Assembly: GCA_000320545.1 (NCBI GenBank)
Contig: ADNK01001328.1
Coordinates: 26,875 to 90,874 of the forward strand
DNA: 64,000 nucleotides
Reading direction: 5' to 3'
Origin: Bigelowiella natans CCMP2755
Lineage: Eukaryota; Cercozoa; Chlorarachniophyceae
Below are positions 1-12,529 of the stretch, in pieces. The translations under genes and the position numbers were made by a program. The notes under the pieces were generated by a model that saw nothing but the letters and a program-made list of their open reading frames with translations, was not told where the DNA came from and searched no databases. Each line of letters starts with the position of its first letter. The first letter of the stretch is position 1.

Positions 1-1125
1 GACAGCTGCTGCAGCCATGATGAAGTCCCTCATAACAATTCTGAACCGAAGTCGTGGTAAGAGGGATTGTGTTGAAGTAATGCCAGCAGTTCCAGGGGGG
101 GGCGCATTACGAGCAGGCTGCGATCGTTGCATACACTCGAAGACGCGAAGAGGCAGGGTACATAGCAAAAGAATGTTTGGACCATTATCTCCTTTAATGA
201 AACCGATGGATATTATCCATTTATATTTTCCGTCTCGCCTAATAAAATAAGAATCGAATAGAGCGTCAATAGAAGGGCTAGCCAGTTGCGTCCACTGTTC
301 ATCCCCCAATAGTTTCTCATATTTTTGTATTGAGCGTCATCGGATTTCCACCCCCATCTTCATAATGATCAGCCTTGTCCTGAGCATGATCCAGAGGCCA
401 TGGCTAAGGTCCCGCCCGCTATGTATCTTGAGAAAAGAAAGGATGAGGTTCAAGCACCAATGATGAAACACCGCCTTAGCGACGAACAAATGGTCCAATT
501 CCTAATGCACGGTATATACAACTTCATTCTCCCTCGTTTCCATCCTTGATTCTACAATCTTTCCATTGCTCTTCCACGACTTTTTTATAAGAAATAGGAA
601 TAAGCACCCTCATCCTTATTCTGCTCGTAGGGTTCCTTGTGCTTCCTCCGGACCCCTCTCTCCCTGCCTCGCATCACAGGCGTATTTTCGAACACTGTAA
701 GCGGTTGGAACTCCATAAACGTTCTAATAACCCCGGCAACAACATACTGGTTAGATGAAATCCTTGTCTTTTTGCCTACTTTTCCCTCCTCGTCACATGC
801 ATCATTCATCGAATCTGGAGTCTGCTACCTTGTTGACCTACCACTATGCTACCACTGCTACTTCCTATTTGTGTGGACTGCTATTGAATGCAGGCCTTAG
901 TCCCCGGAATTCGTGAGATAATGGAGAGTGTGACTGTGGACGGTGCCCTGAGTAGTGTATTGGGTGATGGATATCGTGTTCATGGCCATCGATACTGCCA
1001 TTCTACCCAGCCTGTAATACTTACTGCTGCTACCTCAGTTATTATATATTATACGTCATCGTCACTATCGTTGCTACCATCATCATCATTATCACCACCA
1101 TCATCATCATCATTATCATCACCCG

Positions 1126-1164
<39 letters not shown>

Positions 1165-2962
1165 AGAAGTGAAACAAAAAAAAAAGACACTAGCATTGAT
1201 CAAAACTCCAATATTCGATGTGAAGCAACCAGTGCTATCTATCATCTCATCTTTCATACTTTGCTCTATGGAATCAACAAGGGATCAGGAGACCAAGTAT
1301 GGCACAAGGATGCCTATGCTTCCGGGTAGAAGAGTTACAACTGACTGCTTATCTGTTATCTCCTTCCATCCCTCTCTCTCTCTCTTTTTCTTTCTGTATT
1401 TTGTACTATCACTGCACACATATCAAATAAATATACTCCATCCCTTCATCGCTCGGGCACATCCTTTGTGTATGCAAAATATACTATAATAATATATAAC
1501 TTTATTCTCTCCACAGCTATCAACGAAGGCAGCACAGGCCGCGATGGGCTATGATCATGTACGTGGTGATGATGATGATGATGATGATGATGATAATAGC
1601 TAGTCTTGTGAATATTGCACCTATTTGAACGTATTTTATTCTCCACCTCCACCCTTTTAGCTTTTTCTACTCGTTATTTATCCCAGCTTCCTCCTCCTTT
1701 CCTTTTTCGTCGTCTTTCGCCATCCAAATACCCCCCCCCCACCCTCCCCTCCCTCCCTCCTTGCCCTTAAAAAAGGTATTACCCTCAAGAAGTGACTCTC
1801 GATATGGGTCCTACTGGAGTTATCGCTGGCAGCCAGTATGACGACACACCTGCTGATAATGATGCCTAACAACCACCTTCGTATGAACCAAAAACCTTCA
1901 TGATGGTGTTCTTTTGAAAGCTAATTTAGCTTACCAAGTATTAGTGGATGGTTAGTTCGTATCTTCTTGTTTGTGAATCCTCTGTGCTATTTTGTTCAAT
2001 AGCTATCTCGGCGTTTCTTCGCACCGCGACTTAATAGCAGCTGCTCGCATGACCAAAGCTCATTGTTCAAAGCAAGGAGGGTTGTCATTAGAGAAGGGGG
2101 GGGGGAATAGACGAATCTATCTAAATTGCTGTTTTTGCGGTAGTTGATGATGTTAAAATTGTTGTTGATCTTTTACAATCCTCCTGTGATCTCATAAAGA
2201 AGAAGAAGAAGAAGAAGAAGAAGAAGAATACATGTAGTCCTCTATGAAACCAACCAACCAACCATCTTGATAAAGAGCTGATAATGCATGACTATTGGCA
2301 TTATCGTACAGTGAAGGGGGAGTAGGACCCGCTCCAGGGCCTCCTGAAGCCTTTGGCGAAAAAATGAGAGTCTGTGTGAAAGCGGTGGGAGAGCATATGT
2401 ATAAAAGTGTGTGCGTGTGTGTATGTGTGCGTATGAATCAAAATTATTAACAACATTGCTTCTTGTCCGCATCTACTCCATATACTCGCAATATAAAACA
2501 TAATGCCTTTGGAAATATCATAATAAACAAGTATAAGCATTGCGGAAGTCGTTGTTATAGCCCCTCCACCTCCTCCTACTCCTCCTCCTTGTGTCAGGGC
2601 TCATGTATCTTGATTCATTTTGATATTTGGCATCGTGGAACACGAAATATATCCAAAGATAAGGTTTCACTACCACCACAACCACAATAGTATGATTAGT
2701 GCTTTCATTCAATACTTTGGTAGTAGTATCAGCACTACTAATAATGCTACTTCTACTTCTACTCTCGTAAAGCAGCTTGCCAACAAAATGGCATTGCAAC
2801 TGACTCGATGTAGACTTATTACTAACACCAAAGTAGAAGTTGGAGTAGTAGTTGTACTAGTTACTCGTACTAATAGCAGTAATGGTCATCGTCAGCAAAA
2901 TCTCACCAATCAGTTTATACCAGTACCGAAGTACTTATAAAAGAGTAAACAAACACATTGCC

Positions 2963-3001
<39 letters not shown>

Positions 3002-3712
3002 CGATGAGGACTATCTATGCTTAGCTGCGGTACATGTTCAAGATGCAAGCTGTGAGAATGAACGAACCGCTACCGGACAATCCATCATGGTGATGTTCAG
3101 AGTGCCGAGAGGGGGAGGGGGGGGGAATGAAGGGAGGAGGGAATGGAGGCAGGCAGGTGAGAAGAATCGACCACACAATACACACACACACACACACACA
3201 CACATAACGCACACACATCACACTAAATATTTCAGGAATAGCAACTCCTCGTCGCTATCGAAGCTCTGCGTCATTAAGCAGCAGCATCAGCTACAACAAC
3301 CACAACAACAACAAAAGGCTTCTCTACCACGTATTCCTAAGATGGATCCCGTGTGGGAAGCGATGTGGTCTTATCTCAACCAAAAGCAAAGCCAGAGTAG
3401 TGGCAGCATGGATGATGATGATGCAGAGACAATTGCTGGTGCTGCGAAGATGGGGGGTGAGAATGAGCAAGACTGCAAAGCCAATCGAGGGCCTTATGGC
3501 GATGCTCTAGATCATCGTCACTTTTGTCAACTCAAACGTGATTTGTATGAAAGCCTCTACGTTGATAGGTAGTAGGCACTAGATTGGTAGTTGAAGCCCA
3601 TTATTTGGTGCAGAGTCGCAAGATATTGCTGCTATACTAAATTACCATCCCCACGTTGCTGTTGGTTGTTGAAGTTTCTTCAAAAAACGGATCACTTTTC
3701 CTTCTCTCTTTC

Positions 3713-3764
<52 letters not shown>

Positions 3765-4776
3765 ACGAGGCATCCTTGCCGTGGAACACACGAATGTGTC
3801 GGTGTAGTTGCAAAAGGATCCCCGAAATCACACACTACGGCACACCATCTTGAAGGAATAGTCTCCAAAGAGGTGATACATTTACTACTGCTACTACATA
3901 TTTTAGAGTCCTCGTTTTTCCATAGATAGAGCTGGGAGAAGAGGAGATACAGTAGTGTCAAGATCGTCAACATTAGGTGAACAGTTGATGCTGAATAACC
4001 TACTTCTTTTCTCTTTCTTAATCGACGTCACACCTCGTAGATTCGTGCGATGAACGCTGCATATATCCTTGCAAGAAGCTACGGAAATCGAGGTGCTTCG
4101 ACTCTGATGTCTGCTGCTCTCTCTCCTGATCAAGCCCACTGCAGGGCTGCAGGTGCAATATAATATAATAATATTATATATGTGTATAATAGCATGAATA
4201 ATATTTTGTGATATCTCATTGAATCAATACCGCCGTTCTATTCTTTTCATTTCTGTTAAATATGTGTATGTGTGTGTGGGTGTGGGTGTGTTCCTACGAT
4301 GATTTTATTCGTTCATTTCCTAGCTGCTGCTTCTCGAAGGTCTGCTGTTGCTCTCGCGTCACTGCACAGTCAGCAAGATACCGTCTTGGAGCTCGGCCTC
4401 ATTACACGACTAGCAAAGGCGATTTGTGGGGAGGGCCAGTCTCTAGGGATTTCAACACGGGCAAAAGATCATCATAATCAGCATCAAGAAGCATCATCAG
4501 CTCCTCCCTCTTCATCATCGCCCTGTGTTCAAACCACCTCAGTAGCTGGGGCACGTGAAACAGCGTGTTTCATTGCAGGTGAGTGGGCTTCGATCTATGC
4601 ATCGCTGCTAAGATCATCATCATCATCATCATTATCGGCAAGGAAGAGTACAAACGATGATCATCAAGGAAAGGAGAAGCCAACAGAGGGAGAGCAGGAC
4701 GAGAAGAATCGTCGTCGTCTAGTAGATGATGTAAGATTTAATAAACGTCAAATGAAACTTGTGTGTATGTGTGTAT

Positions 4777-4817
<41 letters not shown>

Positions 4818-5837
4818 ATGTACGCGTATCCTTTATTCATAAATACTGACAATTGAGCCTCGTTCCTGAGGATGGATGTGAGAGTTTCCTGTCTATCTCG
4901 AATATCTTACATATACTACATATTATTCATAATATTATATATATTTGTCTGCGAGTGTGATTTCAATCTTAAATCGATGATATGTGTTAATGTAGATAAT
5001 CGGTGCTCTGGCATCTGCATTGAGCAAGCGTGATGAGTGCAGCCTGGTTCGGATTGCAGCAGCAGAGGCCTTGGGATCCATTGGAAATATGCTGGCTATA
5101 TCATTCTGCAGGTCCAGCTGTAGGAGCCATAAGGAAGAACAGAAGGAACATAAGGAGTGTGCGCTGCCAGACAACAACGATAGCTACTCATCCGACTTAG
5201 CTGCAAAACTAATTATCCGAAGAATAGAAAGATGTCTGGGTGACGTGATTCGTACAGAGATGGTGAACGAGTCACCTCCTCCCCCTCTTCCTCCTTCCTC
5301 TTCTTCTTCTTCCTCTTCATCATCTTCAGCAGGAGGAGGGACAATGTGCCCGCAGCTTCTTCAGTTTGCAGTAGGGTCTCTTGCGAGGTATTAATAATAA
5401 TAAGATGCTATGAGTTGCTGGGTTTTCATTTACATGAATAAAAAGGGGAAAGAAGACAAGGAAAAGGAAAATTGAGATGTCCCGAGAAGTAGGAGGAAGA
5501 ATAATATATGCAATCATCTTCTTCACTCTTGTGATCTCTCCCCTTCCTCTCCCCCCCTGTGTACTGCGTCATGTTCTGTTTTATGTACAAGACATTCCCG
5601 GCTGTAAATCGTCAGCCCCCTCAATAGATGACACTACTAATACTTTGTTTGTTTATGCACAAGGCTCGGTAAGCAGGCTATCGGTTCCGTGGAGTTACTA
5701 GCTGCAGTTGCTGCGACATCGTCCGATCGATACGCACGCAATACTGCTCTAGAAGCGCTCAAACGACTTGGAGAAACAGAGAGACTTGTACGATCATGCA
5801 CATGCGATTATTATTACTATTCTATAATCTCTCTCTC

Positions 5838-5902
<65 letters not shown>

Positions 5903-5926
5903 ATACAAACAAATTTATTCATCAAA

Positions 5927-5957
<31 letters not shown>

Positions 5958-6120
5958 GCTTCCCCAAGTTGTTTGTGTGTGTGTGTGTGTGTGGTGTATG
6001 GGAGCAGCAATCATGTTTGTAAAGCAAACCATCATGAAGAATTTCGTACTACTTGTGTAGGCATCTCAATTGATGTGGGAAAGATTTTGCCCTCTCACGG
6101 CAGTGGACAATGCTTATTGA
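1..6120 (+). CDS. PhyH-type Fe(II)/2-oxoglutarate dioxygenase fused to HEAT repeats (5' end outside or at window edge)
   Basis: Phase-consistent exons: 1-56, 117-157, 373-511, 680-696, 894-927, 1226-1325, 1517-1558, 1776-1835, a partly resolved exon from 2003, 2598-2663, 3025-3089, 3236-3568, 3930-3951, 4041-4152, 4324-4730, 4996-5387, 5664-5787, 6061-6120 (TGA). The first half is a phytanoyl-CoA dioxygenase-like domain. It shows the HxD iron motif in VWHKDAY, the segment MGPTGVIAGSHYLG, the distal histidine in HFDIWHRGTRN and a following RYMFKMQAVRM. From about 3340 it changes to helical repeats such as NAAYILARSYGNRGAS, VRIAAAEALGSIG and RNTALEALKRLG, typical of HEAT. PhyH-HEAT fusions are, to my recollection, known mainly from bacteria. 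The substrate is unknown. An ATG at 17 could be the start, but the frame is open to base 2. The exon after 2003 and its junction to 2598 are uncertain. Confidence 0.82.
5838..5902. repeat. (CA)n(TA)n(TG)n self-complementary compound microsatellite
   Basis: A CA tract runs into a TA tract and then a TG tract, inside the last intron (5788-6060) of the PhyH-HEAT gene. CA and TG arms are reverse complements, so the whole tract can fold on itself. A CT tract and a second TG tract follow in the same intron. Confidence 0.9.
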
Positions 6121-6325
6121 ATACAGCAGTACGACGAGCAAAATAGATTATTGTAAGAGATAATAAAAGGCCATGAGTCCTATTATCGTATCTAGAATCA
6201 TCGAGATGCTGCCGTCCTGTCCCGTTGATGTCACCAATATGTTTATGCTTATATGCTATATGCTATATATGATGATTGGATATGCAAGTCTCGAGCCAAC
6301 ACGTAATGATAGACATGTAATATGT

Positions 6326-6364
<39 letters not shown>

Positions 6365-7086
6365 TATTGCTGTGTCTATTATCGTACTCGGAGGCAAGCT
6401 ACAGTGCCCATGCCCCGGCTAGCGTTCATAGCCCAGATTTATACAGCAGCTATCTAGCTATATTAACAAAGATAAGGCGTACGAATGGAGTGTAGAATGG
6501 AGCGTGCAATTCGTTGTGCAAGTGCAATGCTACGTTAGTGGCATTGCTTTCAATGCCACGTTTTATCTACAAACGCAATGCAGTGCAAGTCTTGTTGGCT
6601 ATTCGTGCGTGCGCATATATGGACCTCAGCCGTACTGCTAATGGGATGTTCGTACTAAAGCCGTCAGGTACAGACAACATTGCACTGCAGTAGAGAGCAT
6701 ACTACGCACGTAGAACTGCCATAACTCACGTAGCCTAGTACCTCATCTCACACCTGCTAATTCAATGCTAGCCCGATGACGCAGCGTCCCCGATGTGGAC
6801 GAAGCAAGACTAATGGCCTTGTACACGCTGTAGATTGTGTCTATTATAGCGCGCTGGCAGTTTATTATTAGATCGAGATGAAACGGGGGAAGCTTTTAAG
6901 TTCACACTCAAACCATGCAAAGTGTCTAGAGTGTGATTATAGAGGACGCAAACTTTCTATCTCATACAATATCAGCAAATAATATGCTCTTGGATCGTGA
7001 ATAAGTCCACTTGCGCGCTGCACGTACATAGCTTAAGAATCTAATTGTTGTATTCAAAATGAAACTTTCCACGATAGATACATGGA
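6121..7086. other. Convergent intergenic island 1
   Basis: This lies between the 3' ends of the PhyH-HEAT gene (+) and THOC6 (-). It starts with an AT microsatellite (about 6329-6361) inside weakly open sequence. From about 6480 it is rich in palindromic words and near-palindromes such as TGCAATGC, GCATTGC and GCTAGC. I see no convincing coding exon. Confidence 0.6.
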
Positions 7087-8352
7087 TTAGAAAGTCCATG
7101 AATTTGACGCCACGCTCTTGGTAAGATACAGATCGATCGAGTTCAAGCCAGTCGCTACAAATTGCTGCTTCGATGAGCTACTTGTCTTGTTCGCAGCAGC
7201 CAATGAGAATACTGACTTGGACTTGCAGCCAACTTTACCTATCATTTCCCCGGACATGCTCCAGTGGAACACAAAGCTTTCGTTCCCTGTCAAGAAATCA
7301 TAAAAAAATAACAGCATAAAAAGGGGTGATTCCAATCAATTTTAAATGCACCCTACCCAGGCGTTCATGCCCCCCTCCCCTCATTCTCCGTCTGGTTTTT
7401 TTCTATTAACTATTTCCCCCTCCTCTCTCTTATTTACACCCCCTCCTCCCCCCCTTCACCACAACCAACCTGCAGAGACGACTGTGTCATTGTAGAACAT
7501 AACGGCCTGTGGTGTGCCTGCTGTGGGCATGGTGCAAGTAACCCTCCTCGATCCTATATGCCATAGTGCGACGAAGGAGTCTCCGCCACCGCTCGCCATC
7601 CAGTTACCACTAAGATCACTTGCAAGGCATCCAATCCATGCCGCCCTTTTGGTATCTCCTCCTCCTCCTCCTCCTCCTCCCCCTCCTTTACTAGATACGC
7701 CGCTATGATTATTTTTTACCATCTCCTTCCCGGTAAGAGGGTTTAAAACGAAGGCCTCTTTATGGGTCCGCACGTCCCAACCTCTGACAGTGCCATCTTC
7801 AGAACCAGAGCATAGCAGCGATGATCCCGCTGATGCTGGGGCTGTTGTCACGCAATAAACAGTGTCTTCATGGCCTGATAGCGTGCAAACGCATTTCTGC
7901 GTAGATAGGTCCCACCCGTAGACATTACCGTCTCCACTGGCTGCGTACATTGTTCCGTCTCTTGTACTTACAAGGCCATTCGTTTCTGCAACCGGACTAG
8001 TGAATTGTCGAGTGCCCTTTTTCTGCGGGTTCCTGAGAATGCATAAGGGCTTGTGGGGGGATGGTGATGACGACGAGTTCCCACCCTGAATGACTGCCTT
8101 CAGGTTCCAAAGGCGAATCTCCTCGTCTCCTCCAGTAGCCAAGAGCTCTGGCTTTCCCTTCTCATCAGGAAAGCTAATGGCATATATGGGTCCTCCTGGA
8201 TGTGCCCCTTTAATTCTGTAGCCTGACTGAGAGTTCGCGGCCTTTTGCGCCTTGTGAGTTGGCCAGACGGCAATGTCTCCTTCGGTGTTGCCACACACCA
8301 AAGCTCCAGAAGGGCCAAACGCTGACGAAAGTACTCCTCCTGAGCCACTCAT
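7087..8352 (-). CDS. THOC6: THO complex subunit 6 homologue (WD40 beta-propeller)
   Basis: Two exons, 8352-7470 and 7286-7087, join in phase across a 183-nt intron to give 360 residues, close to the roughly 340 of animal THOC6. The WD40 blades match the THOC6 pattern: an early LLATGGDEEIRLWNLK blade, then ASGDGNVYGWDLSTQKC, SGHEDTVYCV, SGSEDGTVRGWD, WIGCLASDLSGNWMASGGGD, and a last blade across the intron (NESFVFHWSMSGEMIG). In animals and plants THO/TREX couples transcription, splicing and mRNA export in the nucleus. A ten-residue glycine run from a GGA microsatellite interrupts one loop. The start is the first ATG of the long exon. The gene is divergent from SMN, with about 450 bp between starts. 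Confidence 0.9.
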
Positions 8353-8805
8353 CGGTCAACTTCGAGCTTCACTGCCTACACAAATACGAGCTATGTATCT
8401 TTCCGTGAAAGGGAAGGGGGGACGCTGTTGTTGTTGTTGTTGTTGTTGTTGTGGTTGTTGTGGTTGTTGTTGTAGGTATACTTCGTCCTTCCGAATATTA
8501 TGTGAAATTTTCTACCTCAAAATATCAGTCTTTTCCTACTCCAGGTTCGTACAGATTCACGAGCAGTTGATGATGAGTGGATAATCCGACCTCGAACCAC
8601 CAGCGAAATATATCGGATAATGTGCGAAAACGGCGTGATAAAAGAAATGGAATACATTTTTGTAGAGGAAGTTTCCCGTAAAAAAAACATAGATGTTGTT
8701 ATAAAGTAATATAACAAGAACAACAACGGCCGAACGAGTAGTACAAGGAGGAGGAGGAGGACCTCATCATTATTTCTCACACCACGAGCAAGCAGCTGCG
8801 GTGAT
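8353..8805. promoter_or_regulatory. Divergent intergenic region THOC6/SMN
   Basis: These 453 bp separate two start codons pointing apart and should hold both promoters. A TTG/GTT microsatellite lies near 8427-8474. I see no recognisable core promoter motif and none of the GCATGC/CTAG-rich sequence found at convergent junctions. Confidence 0.5.
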
Positions 8806-9421
8806 ATGGCGGAGGAGGACCACAATGGCAACGTCGTCTACCGATCTCACGAGTCCCAAAGCGTGGCGGACAGCAACCTCCTCGCTCTGGTTGGTACGAG
8901 TGACGATTTCTGAACACATCTTCCCTGAAACCTTCTTTCCTCTGTGGATACCTCCTCATAATTAGGATAGCGATGCATGGGACGATACGTCCTTGATCGA
9001 AGCCTGGGAATCGCAAGTTGAAGACTATATAAAGGTTCGTTCTTGAGTTGCTAAATACCCCCCATCGGGAGCTCAATTTAATCAGACAATGTGCAAACTC
9101 ACGATTTTTTCCCTTACTGTGTGCGGAAAGACACGAGGAGGGCGCCTGGAAACAGCGAGGGCAAATACAAAAAAGAAAAAGAAGCAGCAAAAAAAGAAGA
9201 AGAATGCACACGACAAGCAGAAAGCTAAAAGCCCATATCTTCCCGCCTCGTCAACAAAAGAGGGTAGGGGGGCCGTAATCGTGGAGCAGCAGAAAAAGAA
9301 GAAGCCGTATGAATATGAGGACAACAGCTCTCTCCACCCCAGGCCGAAAACCAAGTCCGGTGATGACCAAAGGGAAAGGGAAGGAGAGCCTCCTAATCGG
9401 TATGAGAGTGCACTTTGCGGC

Positions 9422-9454
<33 letters not shown>

Positions 9455-10782
9455 AATGATGTAGTGACCCCTACCTCCTTGGCAATATCGTTGTGATCAT
9501 GGTGCTTATTCAAACAGCAAACTCAACTTCCAGTCTGCAGCCGCAGCTCCAGCTGCTGCAGCTGCTGCTGCTGCATATGGATACTACCAAGAAGCTTCCT
9601 CGAAGAAGAATGCTAGGCAGGAGGCTCAAGCTGCTGCTACTGCCTCTGCCACGAACGAGTATATATGCATGGTCCGTACCTACCAACACATCTAAATTTA
9701 AGCTTCTATCCAGTGATAAATATGTAACCCTTCTTCGTTGTTTCTACGTGATGTATTTCAACGACCGCAGATGGAGTTTATAGCGTCCTCGGCTACAGAG
9801 CTCAATGTTAGGAAAGGAACAAGGGTGTATATACGATCCTTGCAGAACGGTTGGGGCTATGCGTCTCTCTTGTCGTCCTCAGGTGAAACCGGTTGGGTCG
9901 ATATGAGGTGCTTTCAACCTGCGACTTCTGCTGCCACGCTTGATGGTGGGACACAGTTTCCTCCGAATCATCATGAATTCATCAATCCCCCCGCAGTTGG
10001 ATTCGATGGGATGAGGAGCAGAGATTCAAAGAGAGCGGCGGCAAGAGCACAACCACCACCATCATCACCACCACCACTATCCAGGTAGTTTCAAAACTCA
10101 GCGTCCAAAGCTGGTACTTTCTTTACATACGGCAGCAGCCGTAGCAGAATAAATACACGCACGCACACCACACACACACAAACACCCATAGAGAGAGGGG
10201 GGGGGGGAGAGAGAGAGAGAGAGAGAGGCGTACACACACATTTCGCCACGCACCACAGCCACCAAGTGCCCTCCGCCGGAATCGGATATAGAGGAGGAGG
10301 AAGAGCAGGGAAAAGTTGGGAGCGGAAAATAGCCGCATCATCATCATCGTCATATCCGGGCAGTTATTATCCTGGCAGCCCACCACCAACATCATCATCC
10401 TCGCAGCACCAAGCTTCCCGCCAGGGATATCCCTATCCCGCACCTCCACCCCCACCCCCATCCCATCATCAACCTTATTATTCCTTTTATCCTGGTGGGC
10501 AACACTATGGATCGCACTATTATTCGGGTCACGAATCTCAGCCATCAATGCAGCAGTCGCCACCGCATGGCGCACAGCCTCCGATGACTGCGGGGCTGCA
10601 GGATGAGGCTCTCGCAAAGCTTCTCGTCGCATGGTAAGATGATAATTGTCACAGTGTTTATTGTCATCGAAAGAAATCTGAGGACATAGTCGAGCCTGAA
10701 CCAATACATGCAACTTAGGTACTACAGTGGGTACCATACTGGCCGCTACAAAGCTATGAAAGAAATTTACGGCTGGCCGTGA
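8806..10782 (+). CDS. SMN: Survival motor neuron (SMN) homologue with an SH3-like central domain
   Basis: Seven exons (8806-8889, 8966-9034, 9131-9399, 9518-9671, 9771-10084, 10259-10633, 10719-10782) join with every phase closed to give 442 residues. Residues 29-45 (DSDAWDDTSLIEAWESQ) match the Gemin2-binding box of SMN (DDSDIWDDTALIKAY in animals). The C-terminus, LLVAWYYSGYHTGRYKAM, is the YG-box that oligomerises SMN. In between are a lysine-rich stretch, an alanine run, and at about residues 190-245 an SH3-like fold (ATELNVRKGTRVYI, NGWGYASLL, GETGWVDMRCFQP). This sits where the Tudor domain is expected. A Pro/Tyr/Ser-rich linker follows. SMN assembles Sm rings on spliceosomal snRNAs in the cytoplasm, which suits this intron-rich genome. 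Confidence 0.93.
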
Positions 10783-11330
10783 TTTACATTGAATAAGGAT
10801 CTATCCGTAGCTTTTAGGACTTAGATAATCCTAGAATAATGAGGATACATATCTAGATATAAGAATGCATTTTCATCGATCTCCATGTGCATATATATAT
10901 AATGAGCTGTATGCTGTGGACACGTAGCTACGATGCGGTGCTTCAGACGATGGCACAACTAATTCTACGTATGTACACACGCATGTACTAGATGTAACTG
11001 CATATGCATGCATGCGCATCGTGTACTATCCCTAGCGCGGCGAAAAAAATTTATAAATGCAATGGCCAGACCAAATAGCAGGTATGCAACAATATCTTAG
11101 TGGTCTTGATGAACTTAATATGTGCACGTGCGGCTCTAGCTATACCGCGAGTGCGGGGCTTACTAATATGCAGCCTCACTAGACCTATTTAGCTATGCTA
11201 GTGGGAGTAACTTAACTCTATTTTTTCCCTGGAAAACTGACTCGCATGCACTCATTATATATTGCTATTTAGCTGAGGAAACTATGCTAGAAGTATATTC
11301 TTATGCCGCACTGTATCAACTTCACTTAAC
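10783..11330. other. Convergent intergenic island 2
   Basis: This region follows the SMN stop and faces the 3' end of the SDR gene. It contains runs such as ATATGCATGCATGCGCAT (near 10999) and CTAGCGCGG, and is rich in ATGCAT/GCATGC words. I see no coding exon. Confidence 0.55.
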
Positions 11331-12529
11331 TTTTGTTTTAATCCAACCATCCATGCCATGTCTTCCTCCAGCTGAAAAAATCAGTACAAAAATCAGGATG
11401 GATATGCCGAAATAAAGTGACTGAATTTACTCCTTTAGAAACTAGGTGTGATGTCATATAAGTTCTGTAGAAGCACCTATTTCTGTGATGTAATCCGTAA
11501 GAGAGGTCGGCAAAATAGATAACAGGACCAGACACCTTCAATCACATTCAACATCTAATATAACTCGCACAGAAAAGAGATCGGACAATAGATGTACATA
11601 CATATTTTTGCTCAATTACCAATGCACTTGGAGCGGCATCGTTTCCTCATGATGCACACCTGGTCCCTGCATTTATCAATTGTTGCAAGGCTTTATTTAG
11701 AGACACCACAGGCAACCGCTTTTCTATTTTTACTTGTTCTTCTTCCCAACCATAAAATACAACATAGGCTTCAACCATCCTCCACCTATGCTAAGTCTTA
11801 ATACTGACACGATGGACGTAAACTACCGCCCTCCCCTCCCCCCCCCCCCCTCCCCTAATTATCTATACGCTACTATAATGTACATATGTATGTGCGTTAT
11901 GATTTAGCTCGCATAACCGCGGACGCCATGCTGACGATTCTGTTGGCAACAACTTCAGCTTTCAACCCGGGAAATACCCACCGAACCGGCCACCAAAATG
12001 TCACCTTCATCGAATGCATTTATCTTTTAATATGTGTATGCTGAAGCTTAGAAGAACAAGTGCAAGATGATAAATGACCTACAAACGCAAATGGGCCTGT
12101 AATCGGAAACGTTTTAATTGTTTTTTTCCCTTACTAGTCACCCAATCACTCTATCTCTATCTATTCCCATTCTTTTACATTCCGAGCACTTTTTTTGTGA
12201 AATTTGAATCTAAGAAATGCTTTGGTTACCCCATTGAACATTCTTGTATTCACATGCCATGGCCTAGGAAGAATATATCATACGCTCAGACATATTACAT
12301 ATGTATATACTGTGGGATTCGTTGAATAGTGTCATAGTGATTTGGTTTCGGATACTACATGAGTAATGAAATAGCCACTTTGGAGTTCGCTCGTCGGAGC
12401 TCTAAACATTATCCAAATGACAACAATACGGAGAATGGTTCGACTAACGACGAATAGATTATATCGATGAAGCTACTACGGCAAGGATTAGTTTTCCTGA
12501 GAAAAACAGCTACGCTATACATCTACTAC
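11331..12529. other. Poorly resolved stretch downstream of the SDR gene
   Basis: A C-terminal SDR exon may lie at about 11338-11465 on the minus strand: the frame KGVNSVTLFRHIHPDF then TDFF resembles the SDR strand-six region. I could not join it in phase to the exon ending at 12530. The rest is AT-rich, with a poly-C tract near 11836-11850 and no other convincing coding signal. Confidence 0.35.

Noticed and set aside
1086-1164. Regular short repeats suggesting a CRISPR array
   Set aside because: These are uninterrupted trinucleotide microsatellites with no unique spacers, in a eukaryotic intron.
1042-1257. Met- and Ile-rich minus-strand frame
   Set aside because: Pure translation of an ATC/CAT microsatellite lying in a PhyH-HEAT intron.
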